Assembly (NCBI GenBank): GCA_003481775.1 | Contig: QULU01000036.1 | Location: 1 to 51,987, forward strand | Source of the DNA: Clostridiaceae bacterium OM02-2AC | GTDB lineage: Bacteria; Bacillota_I; Bacilli_A; Erysipelotrichales; Erysipelotrichaceae | Reading direction: 5' to 3' | Length of the DNA stretch: 51,987 bases | Notes under the pieces: model-generated | Seen by the model: the letters and a program-made list of their open reading frames with translations, nothing else | Told to the model about the DNA's origin: nothing | Database searches by the model: none | Shown here: one piece after another, positions 15,228-23,257 of the stretch | Layout: every line of letters begins with the position of its first letter | Numbering within the stretch: position 1 is the first letter of the stretch | Translations under genes and position numbers: made by a program

Positions 15228-16244
15228 TTGGCTTGGAATCCCATACAGATGAAACAGGAGAATCTATCTGTTTTACGAAACGTATTTCTCAAGCAGCGCA
15301 GTGCGACAAAACCGCAGCTGGCAAAGCTGAGTGGTTTAAGCGTTGTGACTGTCAATTCTTTAATCCATGAGCTTTTGGAAACCGGCGAAGTAATACAAAA
15401 GCAGATGCTTCCATCCGGTGGAGGACGACCCGCCCTGCAGTATCAGTACAACGCCCGCTATAAAATGGCCTTAACAGCGTATATGTATGTTCAGGAGGGA
15501 AGAGAGCGGTTATTTCTGGAGGTTCAGGACTTATTTCAAAATATGGTAGCATCCGATGCTTATGAGTTAGCAGACATGAATATCAATTTGCTGGAGGATG
15601 CCATTTCAAGGTGGATGAAACAGTATCCGACAATTTCGGTTATGGTCTTCGGTATTCCCGGTACGGAGCATCAGGGGAAGCTGAAGGTTATGGATTATGC
15701 AATCCTCCAATCACAGGAGCTATTCGCAAAACTACGCAGCACCTATCAGGTGCCTGTGCTTATAGAAAACGATATCAATGCGGCTTTATTCGGCTACTGT
15801 CAGCGACAGCATATACGTCAGGAATGTACGGCGGGTCTGTATTTTCCAAAAAAGTATCCACCGGGTTCGGCACTCTATATCCGCGGGGATATTTATCGCG
15901 GCGCGAACCACATGGTAGGCGAGCTTGATCAGCTGCCACTGGGCGTTAATTGGCGGGAACAGAATATCAGTGATGAGCAGCAGCTGCATAACATGGATTT
16001 GCTTATACAAAGCATCGCCTGTATGTACGATCCGCAAGCGCTTCTGATTTATTGTGACGCAATGGATGAGGCATTGCTAAAAAGGCTCATTACTATCGTA
16101 AAGACGGAGTGGAAGGTGCTGACGCCTCCAACGATGATCTTACGTAGCAGTATTCACGAGGATTTCTCACTGGGCGTCAGAGAAATAGCTGCGAGAGAGC
16201 TTTTTGATCAGATAATACGGAAAGAAAGAGGTACTTCATTATGA
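15228..16244 (+). CDS. ROK-family transcriptional regulator (NagC/XylR type)
   Basis: A 338-residue ROK protein with an N-terminal winged helix (QRSATKPQLAKLSGLSVVTV as recognition region, then GGGRPALQYQYN) and a sugar-kinase-like fold marked by VPVLIENDINAALFGYC and GANHMVGELDQLPLG. The CxCGxxGC zinc motif that normally follows is absent, and no kinase active-site pattern is clear, so it is probably a pure repressor. TTG 15228 is used: GAGGCGG lies 7 bp upstream; the first ATG is at 15249. It overlaps the PHP gene by ATGA, which implies that its ligand is linked to that enzyme's substrate. Confidence 0.75.
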   Translation: MAWNPIQMKQENLSVLRNVFLKQRSATKPQLAKLSGLSVVTVNSLIHELLETGEVIQKQMLPSGGGRPALQYQYNARYKMALTAYMYVQEGRERLFLEVQDLFQNMVASDAYELADMNINLLEDAISRWMKQYPTISVMVFGIPGTEHQGKLKVMDYAILQSQELFAKLRSTYQVPVLIENDINAALFGYCQRQHIRQECTAGLYFPKKYPPGSALYIRGDIYRGANHMVGELDQLPLGVNWREQNISDEQQLHNMDLLIQSIACMYDPQALLIYCDAMDEALLKRLITIVKTEWKVLTPPTMILRSSIHEDFSLGVREIAARELFDQIIRKERGTSL

Positions 16245-17125
16245 AAAAACTTGATTTGCATATGCATTCCAAATATAGCGACGACGGGCAGTATGAACCG
16301 ACAGAATTATTGAAAATGTGCAAAGCTGCCGGTCTGGATATGATGGCCATTGCCGATCATAACAGTGTGAGAGGAAGTCGGATTGCACTTCGCCACCAGC
16401 AGGAATATGGTATCACCTGTATCCCTGCTATTGAAATAGATGCCGTATCACAGGGCGTCGGCTATCATATTTTAGGATACGGAATTGATGTTCATAATCC
16501 TGTATTTGATGAAATTGAGGAGCATGTGGCTTCTCAGGAACGTGAAGCAAGCAAGCGACGCCGTAAGCTTGTGCGGGAATTGGGTATCTCCTTTGATGAA
16601 AAGCGTATTCAGGAATTAAGCCCCGGCGGTATCACTACGGGAGAGGCAATCGGTGAGGCTGCTATGGAGTATGATGTGGAAAAGAAAAACCCGCTTCTGC
16701 AGCCATATTATCCGGGGGGAGAGCGCAGTGATAATCCTTTTGTGAATTTCTATTGGGATCTATGCGCACCGGGGAAACCGGCCTATGTGGAAATCGTCTA
16801 TCCAAGCGTCCATGCTGTTGTCGAACTGCTCCACCAGCAAAAAGCATTGGCAATCGTTGCACATCCGGGTATGAATGCCGCAGAGCAGCTGGATCGCATC
16901 CAGGATTTACTGAAGCTTGGAATTGACGGATTTGAGGTATTCAGCTCCTATCATAGTGAACAGCAGACGCAATTCTATTATGATCTGGCAAAGAGCAATG
17001 GGCTGTATATGACCTGCGGAAGTGACTTCCATGGGAAGACAAAGCCTGCCGTACACATCGGTATGTGCAGCATGGAGGAAGAAGAAAACAAACGTTTGGT
17101 GCGCAGGTTGGAAGCATTTGCGTGA
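16241..17125 (+). CDS. PHP-domain phosphoesterase (TrpH/YciV-like)
   Basis: A metal-dependent hydrolase of the PHP family, 294 residues. The metal-ligand series is complete: LDLHMHSKYSDDG (HxH...D), AIADHNSVRG (DH), IEIDA (Glu), IVAHPGMN (His) and TCGSDFHGK (DxH). Relatives hydrolyse nucleoside 3',5'-bisphosphates or short RNA ends. Here an insertion of about 50 residues in the middle (around GGITTGEAIGEA) and the coupling to a ROK sugar regulator suggest another phosphoester, possibly a sugar phosphate; the substrate is not readable from the sequence. Confidence 0.8.
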   Translation: MKKLDLHMHSKYSDDGQYEPTELLKMCKAAGLDMMAIADHNSVRGSRIALRHQQEYGITCIPAIEIDAVSQGVGYHILGYGIDVHNPVFDEIEEHVASQEREASKRRRKLVRELGISFDEKRIQELSPGGITTGEAIGEAAMEYDVEKKNPLLQPYYPGGERSDNPFVNFYWDLCAPGKPAYVEIVYPSVHAVVELLHQQKALAIVAHPGMNAAEQLDRIQDLLKLGIDGFEVFSSYHSEQQTQFYYDLAKSNGLYMTCGSDFHGKTKPAVHIGMCSMEEEENKRLVRRLEAFA

Positions 17126-17135
17126 ATATGGAAGG

Positions 17136-17169
17136 GCTGTGGTAACCGGCAATAACCGCAGCTTTTTTT
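17136..17169 (+). terminator. Rho-independent terminator of the ROK-PHP operon
   Basis: GCTGTGGT (17136-17143) pairs with ACCGCAGC (17155-17162), followed by seven T. Confidence 0.8.
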
Positions 17170-17250
17170 ATAGGAATACCGCCGCTTCCACCTTGCTTTC
17201 TATCCTATACACAGAAGAAATACAGGCATGGATTGTAAATTTTCCAATCA

Positions 17251-18168
17251 TCAGCAGGCAATGCCTGCACGTTCCAGTCCTCCCTGTGTAAAATGCCAGC
17301 TTTTGATTAGTTTGCCTCTACATAAAAGAGTCAAAAAGGCCTCTCCCTGCAAGGTTTCCTGAATCCTTCCCTGCATGGCTCCCTGTTTTGGAGAAGCAAG
17401 GGTGCTTCCCTTTTCACCAGACAAGCGTATACGCAACTCGAGAGGATATTGCTTCAGCACGATTTGCTGGCTTTTCCTGTCCTCTATGACTCGACACCCC
17501 AGATAGGTCGCAAAGCATAGCTGTTTTCCGTGAATCATCAAGACGCAGATACAGCCCTGAAAGGAGCCGGTAAGAAATGGAATATGTGCAAGAGAAAAGA
17601 AAAAGCAGGATGCTGGATCCTCACAGTTGTTTGACTGAAACCAGACATAGGAGGAGGGAAACGAGGTGCCGCGGTCTTTCTCCATATACCCACTGCCATG
17701 AATTGCAATGCAGGTCTTCCCTAGCCAAAGTGTTCCGCTGACAGTGTGGTGCAAGGAGATGATAGAATGCACGCACTCCATCGGCATATAAGAGAATGGA
17801 CCCATAATCGTCGGCGCATACCGGGAGGTGTGCAACGGTGTTAAGGAGCTGTGCAGCAGGTTTGCCTGCAGATTCGGCAGTCGTAGCGTTATGGAAGTCA
17901 TCGTCAGACGGTTTCCTCTGATTTTGAGAAGAAACGGATGCTTTTGTATCGCTACAGCCTTCCATGGATATTCCACATAGCGGCTCTTGTTGGTATGTGT
18001 GTCAAGAAACTGAATGAATGCACTTTTTTTATCGCGGCTGATTTGCAGTCCGAAGATTATTGCAAAGCTGATGTCTTTCGTATGCACACGAACATACCAG
18101 CCCTCAAACCAGGGCTTGTCTACGTTTGGCATATGCAGTGCGAATTCCTGTTCCAGTGATGATATCAT
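17251..18168 (-). CDS. Tocopherol cyclase-family protein
   Basis: A 305-residue protein resembling the tocopherol cyclase-like family. Landmarks are KPWFEGWYVRV near the N-terminus, APTIMGPFSYMPMECVH in the middle, and IHGSGYMEKDRGTSFPSSY followed by VWFQSN, the family's most conserved block. In plants and cyanobacteria the family closes the chromanol ring of vitamin E; bacterial members in gut Firmicutes have no assigned reaction and no tocopherol pathway gene is nearby. Start ATG at 18168 is set by AGGAGG 6 bp upstream; the frame continues back to 18288 without a better start. It is convergent with the PHP gene and divergent from the following PTS operon. Confidence 0.7.
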   Translation of the reverse strand: MISSLEQEFALHMPNVDKPWFEGWYVRVHTKDISFAIIFGLQISRDKKSAFIQFLDTHTNKSRYVEYPWKAVAIQKHPFLLKIRGNRLTMTSITLRLPNLQANLLHSSLTPLHTSRYAPTIMGPFSYMPMECVHSIISLHHTVSGTLWLGKTCIAIHGSGYMEKDRGTSFPSSYVWFQSNNCEDPASCFFFSLAHIPFLTGSFQGCICVLMIHGKQLCFATYLGCRVIEDRKSQQIVLKQYPLELRIRLSGEKGSTLASPKQGAMQGRIQETLQGEAFLTLLCRGKLIKSWHFTQGGLERAGIAC

Positions 18169-18381
18169 AAGCAGCCTCCTATTTGTATGTCGGATGGAAT
18201 AGTGTATGTGAGAAGTATGCATCCTATACCATACAGCATAACTTTGCGATAAAAATGTGGTCTGCATACAGTGATGATTTATCTGCATATGCGTTTAAAT
18301 GGATGAAAACGGGAGATGGGAGCATATGGTATGATAAATTCCAAGCATAAAAAAATGTGAAAAATATACAGATATATGGTA

Positions 18382-18411
18382 TTGACAACGCTTTCAACAG
18401 GATGCTATACT
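18382..18411 (+). promoter_or_regulatory. Promoter with overlapping cre site for the IIA-licT-IIBC operon
   Basis: TTGACA (18382-18387), 18-bp spacer, TATACT (18406-18411). TGACAACGCTTTCA at 18383-18396 fits the catabolite-responsive element consensus TGWNANCGNTNNCA at every position. Because it covers the -35, CcpA binding would repress the operon when preferred sugars are present. Confidence 0.75.
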
Positions 18412-18435
18412 GTAGGTGCGGATAAAGAAATGACT

Positions 18436-18518
18436 GGATTGTAATTCTTAACTAGATTTTAGGAAGCAAGACCTATCAGTAAATCCAATTTTTGGTATGA
18501 TAACGTCTTGCTTTTTTG
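18436..18518 (+). promoter_or_regulatory. RAT antiterminator overlapping an intrinsic terminator (LicT-type control)
   Basis: A GGATTGTAATTCTT arm at 18436-18449 can pair with AGGAAGCAAGACC at 18461-18473: GG/CC, TTG/CAA and TTCTT/AGGAA stems separated by internal loops, the layout of a ribonucleic antiterminator. Its 3' strand shares AAGCAAGAC (18464-18472) with a terminator whose right arm is GTCTTGCTT (18505-18513), ending in TTTTTT. The two folds exclude each other. The LicT/BglG protein encoded at 19089 is the expected binder. Confidence 0.7.
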
Positions 18519-18635
18519 TGTTATCTTATAAAAGTGCAAGAGAAGCTGGATGAGCGAAAAGAAAAAGGGTTGACTTAAAAAGCTTCATTCGCAAAGAGAA
18601 ACAGAAATTTGGATAATAAACAGGAGGGAAAGAAA

Positions 18636-19076
18636 ATGGAAGTATTATGTAGTCCGGTGAACGGCAGAGCTACCAGGCTGGAGAATGTACACGATGAGAT
18701 GTTCTCGGAAAAAATGCTGGGAGACGGTATCGCGGTGATACCGGATGAGAATGAATTGATGAGTCCGGTAGCGGGAACGGTAACCATGATTTATGAAACA
18801 CAGCATGCGATCGGCATTCAGACGGATTTGGGAACCGATATCCTGATCCATATCGGTATCGATACCGTACAGCTGCATGGAGTACCGTTTCAGACGAAAG
18901 CAAAGGTTGGAGATCATGTTCAGCAGGGAGATTTGCTCACCATCGTAGACTGGAATCTGATAAGAAATAAAAACATGGATGTTATTGTACCGATAATTGT
19001 AACAAATAAAAGGGTTGAACAAATGAAAACAAATGGGGAAATCAAAGTGGGGGAGCCTTTGTTTGAGATAGTGTAA
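18636..19076 (+). CDS. PTS glucose-family EIIA domain protein
   Basis: A stand-alone EIIA-Glc of 146 residues. ETQHAIGIQTDLG carries the first active-site His (57) and ILIHIGIDTVQLHG the phospho-acceptor His72. VGDHVQQGDLL and MDVIVPIIVTN complete the fold. ATG 18636 follows AGGAGGG by about 7 bp; a TTG further upstream is not needed. The partner IIBC at 20273 lacks a fused IIA, so this protein phosphorylates that transporter and, by family logic, controls the antiterminator in the next gene. Confidence 0.9.
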   Translation: MEVLCSPVNGRATRLENVHDEMFSEKMLGDGIAVIPDENELMSPVAGTVTMIYETQHAIGIQTDLGTDILIHIGIDTVQLHGVPFQTKAKVGDHVQQGDLLTIVDWNLIRNKNMDVIVPIIVTNKRVEQMKTNGEIKVGEPLFEIV

Positions 19077-19088
19077 GCGGGTGCTCTT

Positions 19089-19928
19089 ATGCAAATCAAG
19101 AAAATTTATAACAATAACATTGCCATGGTCAAAAACGAGGTTGGGGATGAGGTCATCCTGGTAGGAAAGGGCATTGTATTCGGACTGAAAAAAGGGGATG
19201 AAATTCAGGCGGATAAAGCGGAGAAGAAATTCGAGCTGAAGGGGGAAGCGAAGCATAAATTTGAAAAAATGATTCAGGATACACCGATCGATTATATTCT
19301 GGTTTCTGAGGAAATCATTGCGTATTTCAAGGAGAACAGCACGAAAGCACTGAATGACGGTATTTATGTAACACTCACCGATCATATAGCGAATACCATA
19401 GAGCGCATACGCATGGGGATCGATTTCGACATGACGATGCTGTTAAATGTGAAATCATTATACAGAGAGGAGTATAAGCTCGCTTTACATGCAATCGAAA
19501 TGCTGCGCAATGCATTTCATCTTCACATTGACGACAGTGAAGCAAATTTTATAACGCTGCATATCGTCAATGCCGAGCTTACCTCCAATATGATGGAAAT
19601 ATATACCATTACATCTATCCTGGAAAGCATCAGTACGATCGTATTGCAAAGCTTTCATGTCGATGTACAGGATAATTATGATTTTGACCGGTTCCTCATT
19701 CATTGCCGCTTCTTTGTGCAGCGCATTGTCAATGCGGAAGCCGGTGTGCATCACTCAACGGCAAATCAGGCAATCTTTCAGATGATGAAGGAACAGAGCA
19801 TACAGCAATATGCCTGTGTGAATCAAATCGCAGAGATGCTGGAAAAGAAGTATGAATACTTTGTCAATGATGAGGAAAAATTATACCTTCTGATTCATTT
19901 GAATAAATTAACGAAGGACAGCGTTTAG
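19089..19928 (+). CDS. licT: BglG/LicT-family transcriptional antiterminator
   Basis: A 279-residue antiterminator: an N-terminal RNA-binding domain (MQIKKIYNNNIAMVKNEVG, VGKGIVFGLKKGDEI, about residues 1-60) followed by two PTS regulatory domains, PRD1 (about 65-170) and PRD2 (about 175-279), with conserved His residues in ITLHIVNAEL and YLLIHLNKL. It binds the RAT RNA at 18436-18473 and lets transcription pass the terminator when substrate is being transported. Located 12 bp after the EIIA gene. Confidence 0.9.
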   Translation: MQIKKIYNNNIAMVKNEVGDEVILVGKGIVFGLKKGDEIQADKAEKKFELKGEAKHKFEKMIQDTPIDYILVSEEIIAYFKENSTKALNDGIYVTLTDHIANTIERIRMGIDFDMTMLLNVKSLYREEYKLALHAIEMLRNAFHLHIDDSEANFITLHIVNAELTSNMMEIYTITSILESISTIVLQSFHVDVQDNYDFDRFLIHCRFFVQRIVNAEAGVHHSTANQAIFQMMKEQSIQQYACVNQIAEMLEKKYEYFVNDEEKLYLLIHLNKLTKDSV

Positions 19929-20272
19929 AAAAAGGTGGAGTCCTGAATAGCATACCAAAAAAGCCTGCGGAGAGTTTTTGAAATACCGGTACGGCATCGT
20001 CAGCTTTCTCTTGTTTCACTGGTTTCAAAAGGGATCGCTATATGCGATATGTACCTGTATGATGTTGCGTAAAGCTTGGGGACGAATGGTACTTTCTGCG
20101 ACGGTATGTATGCTTCAGGTTCTGATAGAAAATCAGTGAGAAAGGGATATAGAGAAGGGTAGCTCAGCTATACCATATCTATACTAGGTAGATGGCAGGC
20201 AGCATTGGATGGTGACGGTAGATCCGGCCAAACCTCTTAGAAAATTTATTTTCATTACAGGAGGAAAAAAAT
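19929..20272. other. Intergenic stretch between licT and IIBC
   Basis: 344 bp with no credible ORF. A short inverted repeat, GGTAGCT/AGCTATACC, lies near 20158-20176. No second RAT or T-rich terminator is evident. AGGAGG precedes the IIBC start. Confidence 0.4.
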
Positions 20273-21658
20273 ATGGCAAAATATACAGAAATGGCCAAAG
20301 GTGTATTGACGAATGTTGGCGGAATTGAAAATATTACATTCGTTGAGCATTGTGCGACGAGATTGAGAATTCATTATAAGAGCAAAAGCAAGGTTGATGT
20401 GGAAGCCCTGAAAACGGTGGACCGTGTTGTTGGGCTTGTTGAAAAAGCCGGACAGGTACAGATTATTATCGGTCCGGAAGTCAATGATGCATATAATGAA
20501 TTTCTGGATGTTTCCGGCTTCAAGGTAACGGACGAGCATCAGACGATGGGAAATGATTCATCCGATGATGATCAGGAAAAGAACTTCATGTATTATTTAA
20601 ATGTTTTTGGAAACAAGTGTGCGGCAATCTTTATGCCGATCATTCCGGCTATGATTACCGGCGGTTTGATTCTGGCAGTGAAAAACCTGCTGGTAAACTA
20701 CTTCGGTATGAGTGCGGATGGCGGAACTGCGACACTGCTTCTGAATATCTTCACGGCCGGCTTCTCCTTCTTCCCAATCTGGATTGGGTATTCCTTTGCG
20801 AAATCATTGCGTATGGAACCGATCATGGGTGGCTTTTTAGGAGCTGTCCTGTTTGTATGCAGTGATGCGAAGGGGCTTGATTTCCTTGGACTCAGTGTAC
20901 CAACCGTAACCTATGCAGGCAGTGTGTTCCCGATCATTCTGGGTGTGGCTGTCATGTATTTCGTTGATAAATTCCTGAAGCGTGTCATACCGGAAATGTT
21001 CGTGTATTTCTTAAAACCAATTCTGACAATGATCATCGTTGTTCCTATCACCTTGATTGTTTTAGGACCGATTGGTACCGTGTTAAGCAACAGCGTCGGT
21101 GCTGCTATTCAGGCAGTCATGAGTGTTGCCGGCTGGATCGCAATGCCTATTCTTTCTGCCTTATATCCATATATGGTTATGCTTGGGCTGGACAAGGCAT
21201 TTACGCCGATCATGGCGCAGTCCATTGCGGAAATCGGCTATGATCCCTTTAATATGGTTATGGGTCTTGTATCCAATTTATGTATTGGTGGCAGTGCACT
21301 TGCAGTTGCGTTCCATCTAAAAGACAAAGCGAAAAAGGGTATGATTTCATCCTTTGGTATCACAGCATTGTGCGGTGTTACGGAGCCTGCCTTCTATGGT
21401 TCCCTGATCATGCGGCCGAAATGTCTGATTGGTACTGCAATCGGTGCGGTTTGCTCCGGTCTTGTTGCTGGAATCTTCGGTCTTCAAAATTATGTTGTCG
21501 GCGGATGTCCGGGTCTGTTATCCTTCTTCTATTTCCTGCCGGCTGATGGTTCTACGGGGAATATCATCCTATATTTTGTAGTAGCGGCGATTGCTATTAT
21601 CGTATCCTTTGTGGCAACCAGCTATATTCTTAAAAAAACAGATACTGTGAAAGAATAA
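20273..21658 (+). CDS. PTS beta-glucoside/glucose-superfamily EIIBC
   Basis: A 461-residue transporter. N-terminal IIB domain with phospho-Cys27 in FVEHCATRLRIHYK; acidic linker (about 85-105); IIC domain with about ten membrane helices (VFGNKCAAIFMPIIPAMITG at its start; GLDKAFTPIMAQSIAEIG and ALCGVTEPAFYGSL later, the latter being the substrate-binding region). The IIA partner is at 18636. The genes that follow (two M81 hydrolases, an M24-fold protein and a GH1) suggest that the substrate is a beta-glycoside with an amide- or peptide-like aglycone rather than a plain disaccharide. Confidence 0.88.
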   Translation: MAKYTEMAKGVLTNVGGIENITFVEHCATRLRIHYKSKSKVDVEALKTVDRVVGLVEKAGQVQIIIGPEVNDAYNEFLDVSGFKVTDEHQTMGNDSSDDDQEKNFMYYLNVFGNKCAAIFMPIIPAMITGGLILAVKNLLVNYFGMSADGGTATLLLNIFTAGFSFFPIWIGYSFAKSLRMEPIMGGFLGAVLFVCSDAKGLDFLGLSVPTVTYAGSVFPIILGVAVMYFVDKFLKRVIPEMFVYFLKPILTMIIVVPITLIVLGPIGTVLSNSVGAAIQAVMSVAGWIAMPILSALYPYMVMLGLDKAFTPIMAQSIAEIGYDPFNMVMGLVSNLCIGGSALAVAFHLKDKAKKGMISSFGITALCGVTEPAFYGSLIMRPKCLIGTAIGAVCSGLVAGIFGLQNYVVGGCPGLLSFFYFLPADGSTGNIILYFVVAAIAIIVSFVATSYILKKTDTVKE

Positions 21659-21665
21659 TGTAAGA

Positions 21666-21705
21666 AAAGACTTTGACGAAACTGTATTTGTTGAAGTCTT
21701 TCTTT
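21666..21705 (+). terminator. Weak hairpin, possible partial terminator after IIBC
   Basis: AAAGACTT (21666-21673) pairs with AAGTCTTT (21694-21701) followed by a short pyrimidine run. It could lower transcription into the M81 genes relative to the transporter. Confidence 0.4.
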
Positions 21706-21748
21706 CAAATGTAATAAGTAAAGGAACGAAGAACACGGAGGTAAGAAC

Positions 21749-23257
21749 ATGAAGGTATTCGTTGGTGAGTTTGTCACAGAATCCAATGCAAATATCCCTA
21801 CTACTTGTACGTTAAAGCAGTATGATATTGGATTTGGAGAGGATTGTATTCAGAAAATGGGAATTCGTGATGTTTTTGAAAGAAACGATGTCACGCTGAT
21901 TCCCAGTATATATGCAAATGCCGGAGCTTCCGGTGTTGTTGAGAAAGAAGCATTTACTTATATTGCGCATGCTTTTATCGATACGCTAAAAAAGAATTTG
22001 CATGAAATCGACGGTATTTTCCTAATGCTGCATGGTGCCAGTGAGGTGGAGGAGCTGGGCTCCGGAGATCACTATATTTTAAAAGAGCTGCGTAAACTTG
22101 TCGGACCGTATTTGCCGATTGCGATTGTATGTGATCCGCATGGTAACTTATGTAAAGAATATGCAGAGTCGGCTACCATCCTGCGAAGCTATCGCGAATC
22201 CCCGCATACGGATGCACATGAAACGATGGAGAAGGTAGCGGAAATGCTATGTGAGCTTTTGAAAAACCGGCGTAATATTCATGCGGTATATCGTAAGCTG
22301 CCTATGATTCTGGGCGGAGAACAAAGTGTATCAGCAGATGAGCCGGTGCTATCGATCAACCGGTATATGGATGAACTGGAACAGGACGATCGTATTTTAA
22401 GCTGTTCCTGGCATGTCGGGTATATCCGTCATGATTGTGATGTTGCAGGCTGCGGTATCATTGTTGTTCCCTATCGTGAGCAGGATATGCCTTATGCACA
22501 GGATGCTGCAGATCGTCTGGCTACCTATGTATGGGAAAAGCGTCATGAATTTCATTATACAGGCCTAACTGCTTCACCTTCCAAAGCATTGCAGATGGCA
22601 CTGGATTTTCAGGATAAGCCCGTGTTTATCACGGATTCCGGTGATAATGTAACTTCAGGGGCAACCGGGTGGAATACGTATATACTGCGTCAGGTGCTGC
22701 GTACGAAAACGACAAAGAAATTTTTATTTGCGACCATATGCGATCCAGCAGCCTACCAGATCGTATCCCAATGTAAGGTTGGGGAGGAAATTTCTATTCG
22801 CCTGGGCGTAGGCTTCGATGCGCTGAGCCAAGCAGTAGAGCTGGATGCTGTTGTGAAAAGCAGTGGAAAGCTGACCGGCTTTATGATGCTTGATCATACC
22901 TCTGTTTTTGGACACTGTGTCAATATTCATGTGAAGCAAACCTCTATCGATATTATGGTTGCGGATACCGGCTGGGCAGTTTGTGAGCTGCATCAGTTTG
23001 TCAGCGCGGGGATCGATGTTGATGCGTATGATGTTATCGTCGTAAAGCAGGGATATATATTCCCGGATTTCAAAGCAAAGGGAAAGCTTTGTGTCATGTC
23101 CCTGACAGAAGGGGCAACGCTTCAGGATACGGCACGACTGCCGTTTAAACGTATCATGCGTCCTATGTTTCCAATCGATGATATGGAAAGCAATGTTGGA
23201 ATGAATGGATACGGATTATATTATGAGGAGGAAGCTGATGAAAATTTTAGCAGCTAA
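21749..23257 (+). CDS. M81-family (MlrC-like) metallohydrolase, first copy
   Basis: A 502-residue member of the M81/MlrC family, named for microcystinase, a zinc hydrolase that cleaves linearised microcystin peptides. KVFVGEFVTESNANIP is the N-terminal strand. GIFLMLHGASEVEELGSGDH and VCDPHGNLCKEY (DxH at 129-131) are the metal-site blocks of the N domain. ILGGEQSVSADEPV, SCSWHVGYIRHD and ITDSGDNVTSGATG lie further on, and the C-terminal MlrC domain ends with VKQGYIFPDF and ATLQDTARLPFKRIMRPMFP. Most relatives have no known substrate. It is tandem with a close paralogue (20-bp overlap) in a PTS operon, so the substrate is probably an amide within a phosphorylated imported glycoside; this is inference. 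Confidence 0.8.
   Translation: MKVFVGEFVTESNANIPTTCTLKQYDIGFGEDCIQKMGIRDVFERNDVTLIPSIYANAGASGVVEKEAFTYIAHAFIDTLKKNLHEIDGIFLMLHGASEVEELGSGDHYILKELRKLVGPYLPIAIVCDPHGNLCKEYAESATILRSYRESPHTDAHETMEKVAEMLCELLKNRRNIHAVYRKLPMILGGEQSVSADEPVLSINRYMDELEQDDRILSCSWHVGYIRHDCDVAGCGIIVVPYREQDMPYAQDAADRLATYVWEKRHEFHYTGLTASPSKALQMALDFQDKPVFITDSGDNVTSGATGWNTYILRQVLRTKTTKKFLFATICDPAAYQIVSQCKVGEEISIRLGVGFDALSQAVELDAVVKSSGKLTGFMMLDHTSVFGHCVNIHVKQTSIDIMVADTGWAVCELHQFVSAGIDVDAYDVIVVKQGYIFPDFKAKGKLCVMSLTEGATLQDTARLPFKRIMRPMFPIDDMESNVGMNGYGLYYEEEADENFSS

Noticed and set aside
18645..19385. 246-codon minus-strand ORF
   Set aside because: Antisense shadow of the EIIA and licT genes, which have full family motifs and ribosome sites.
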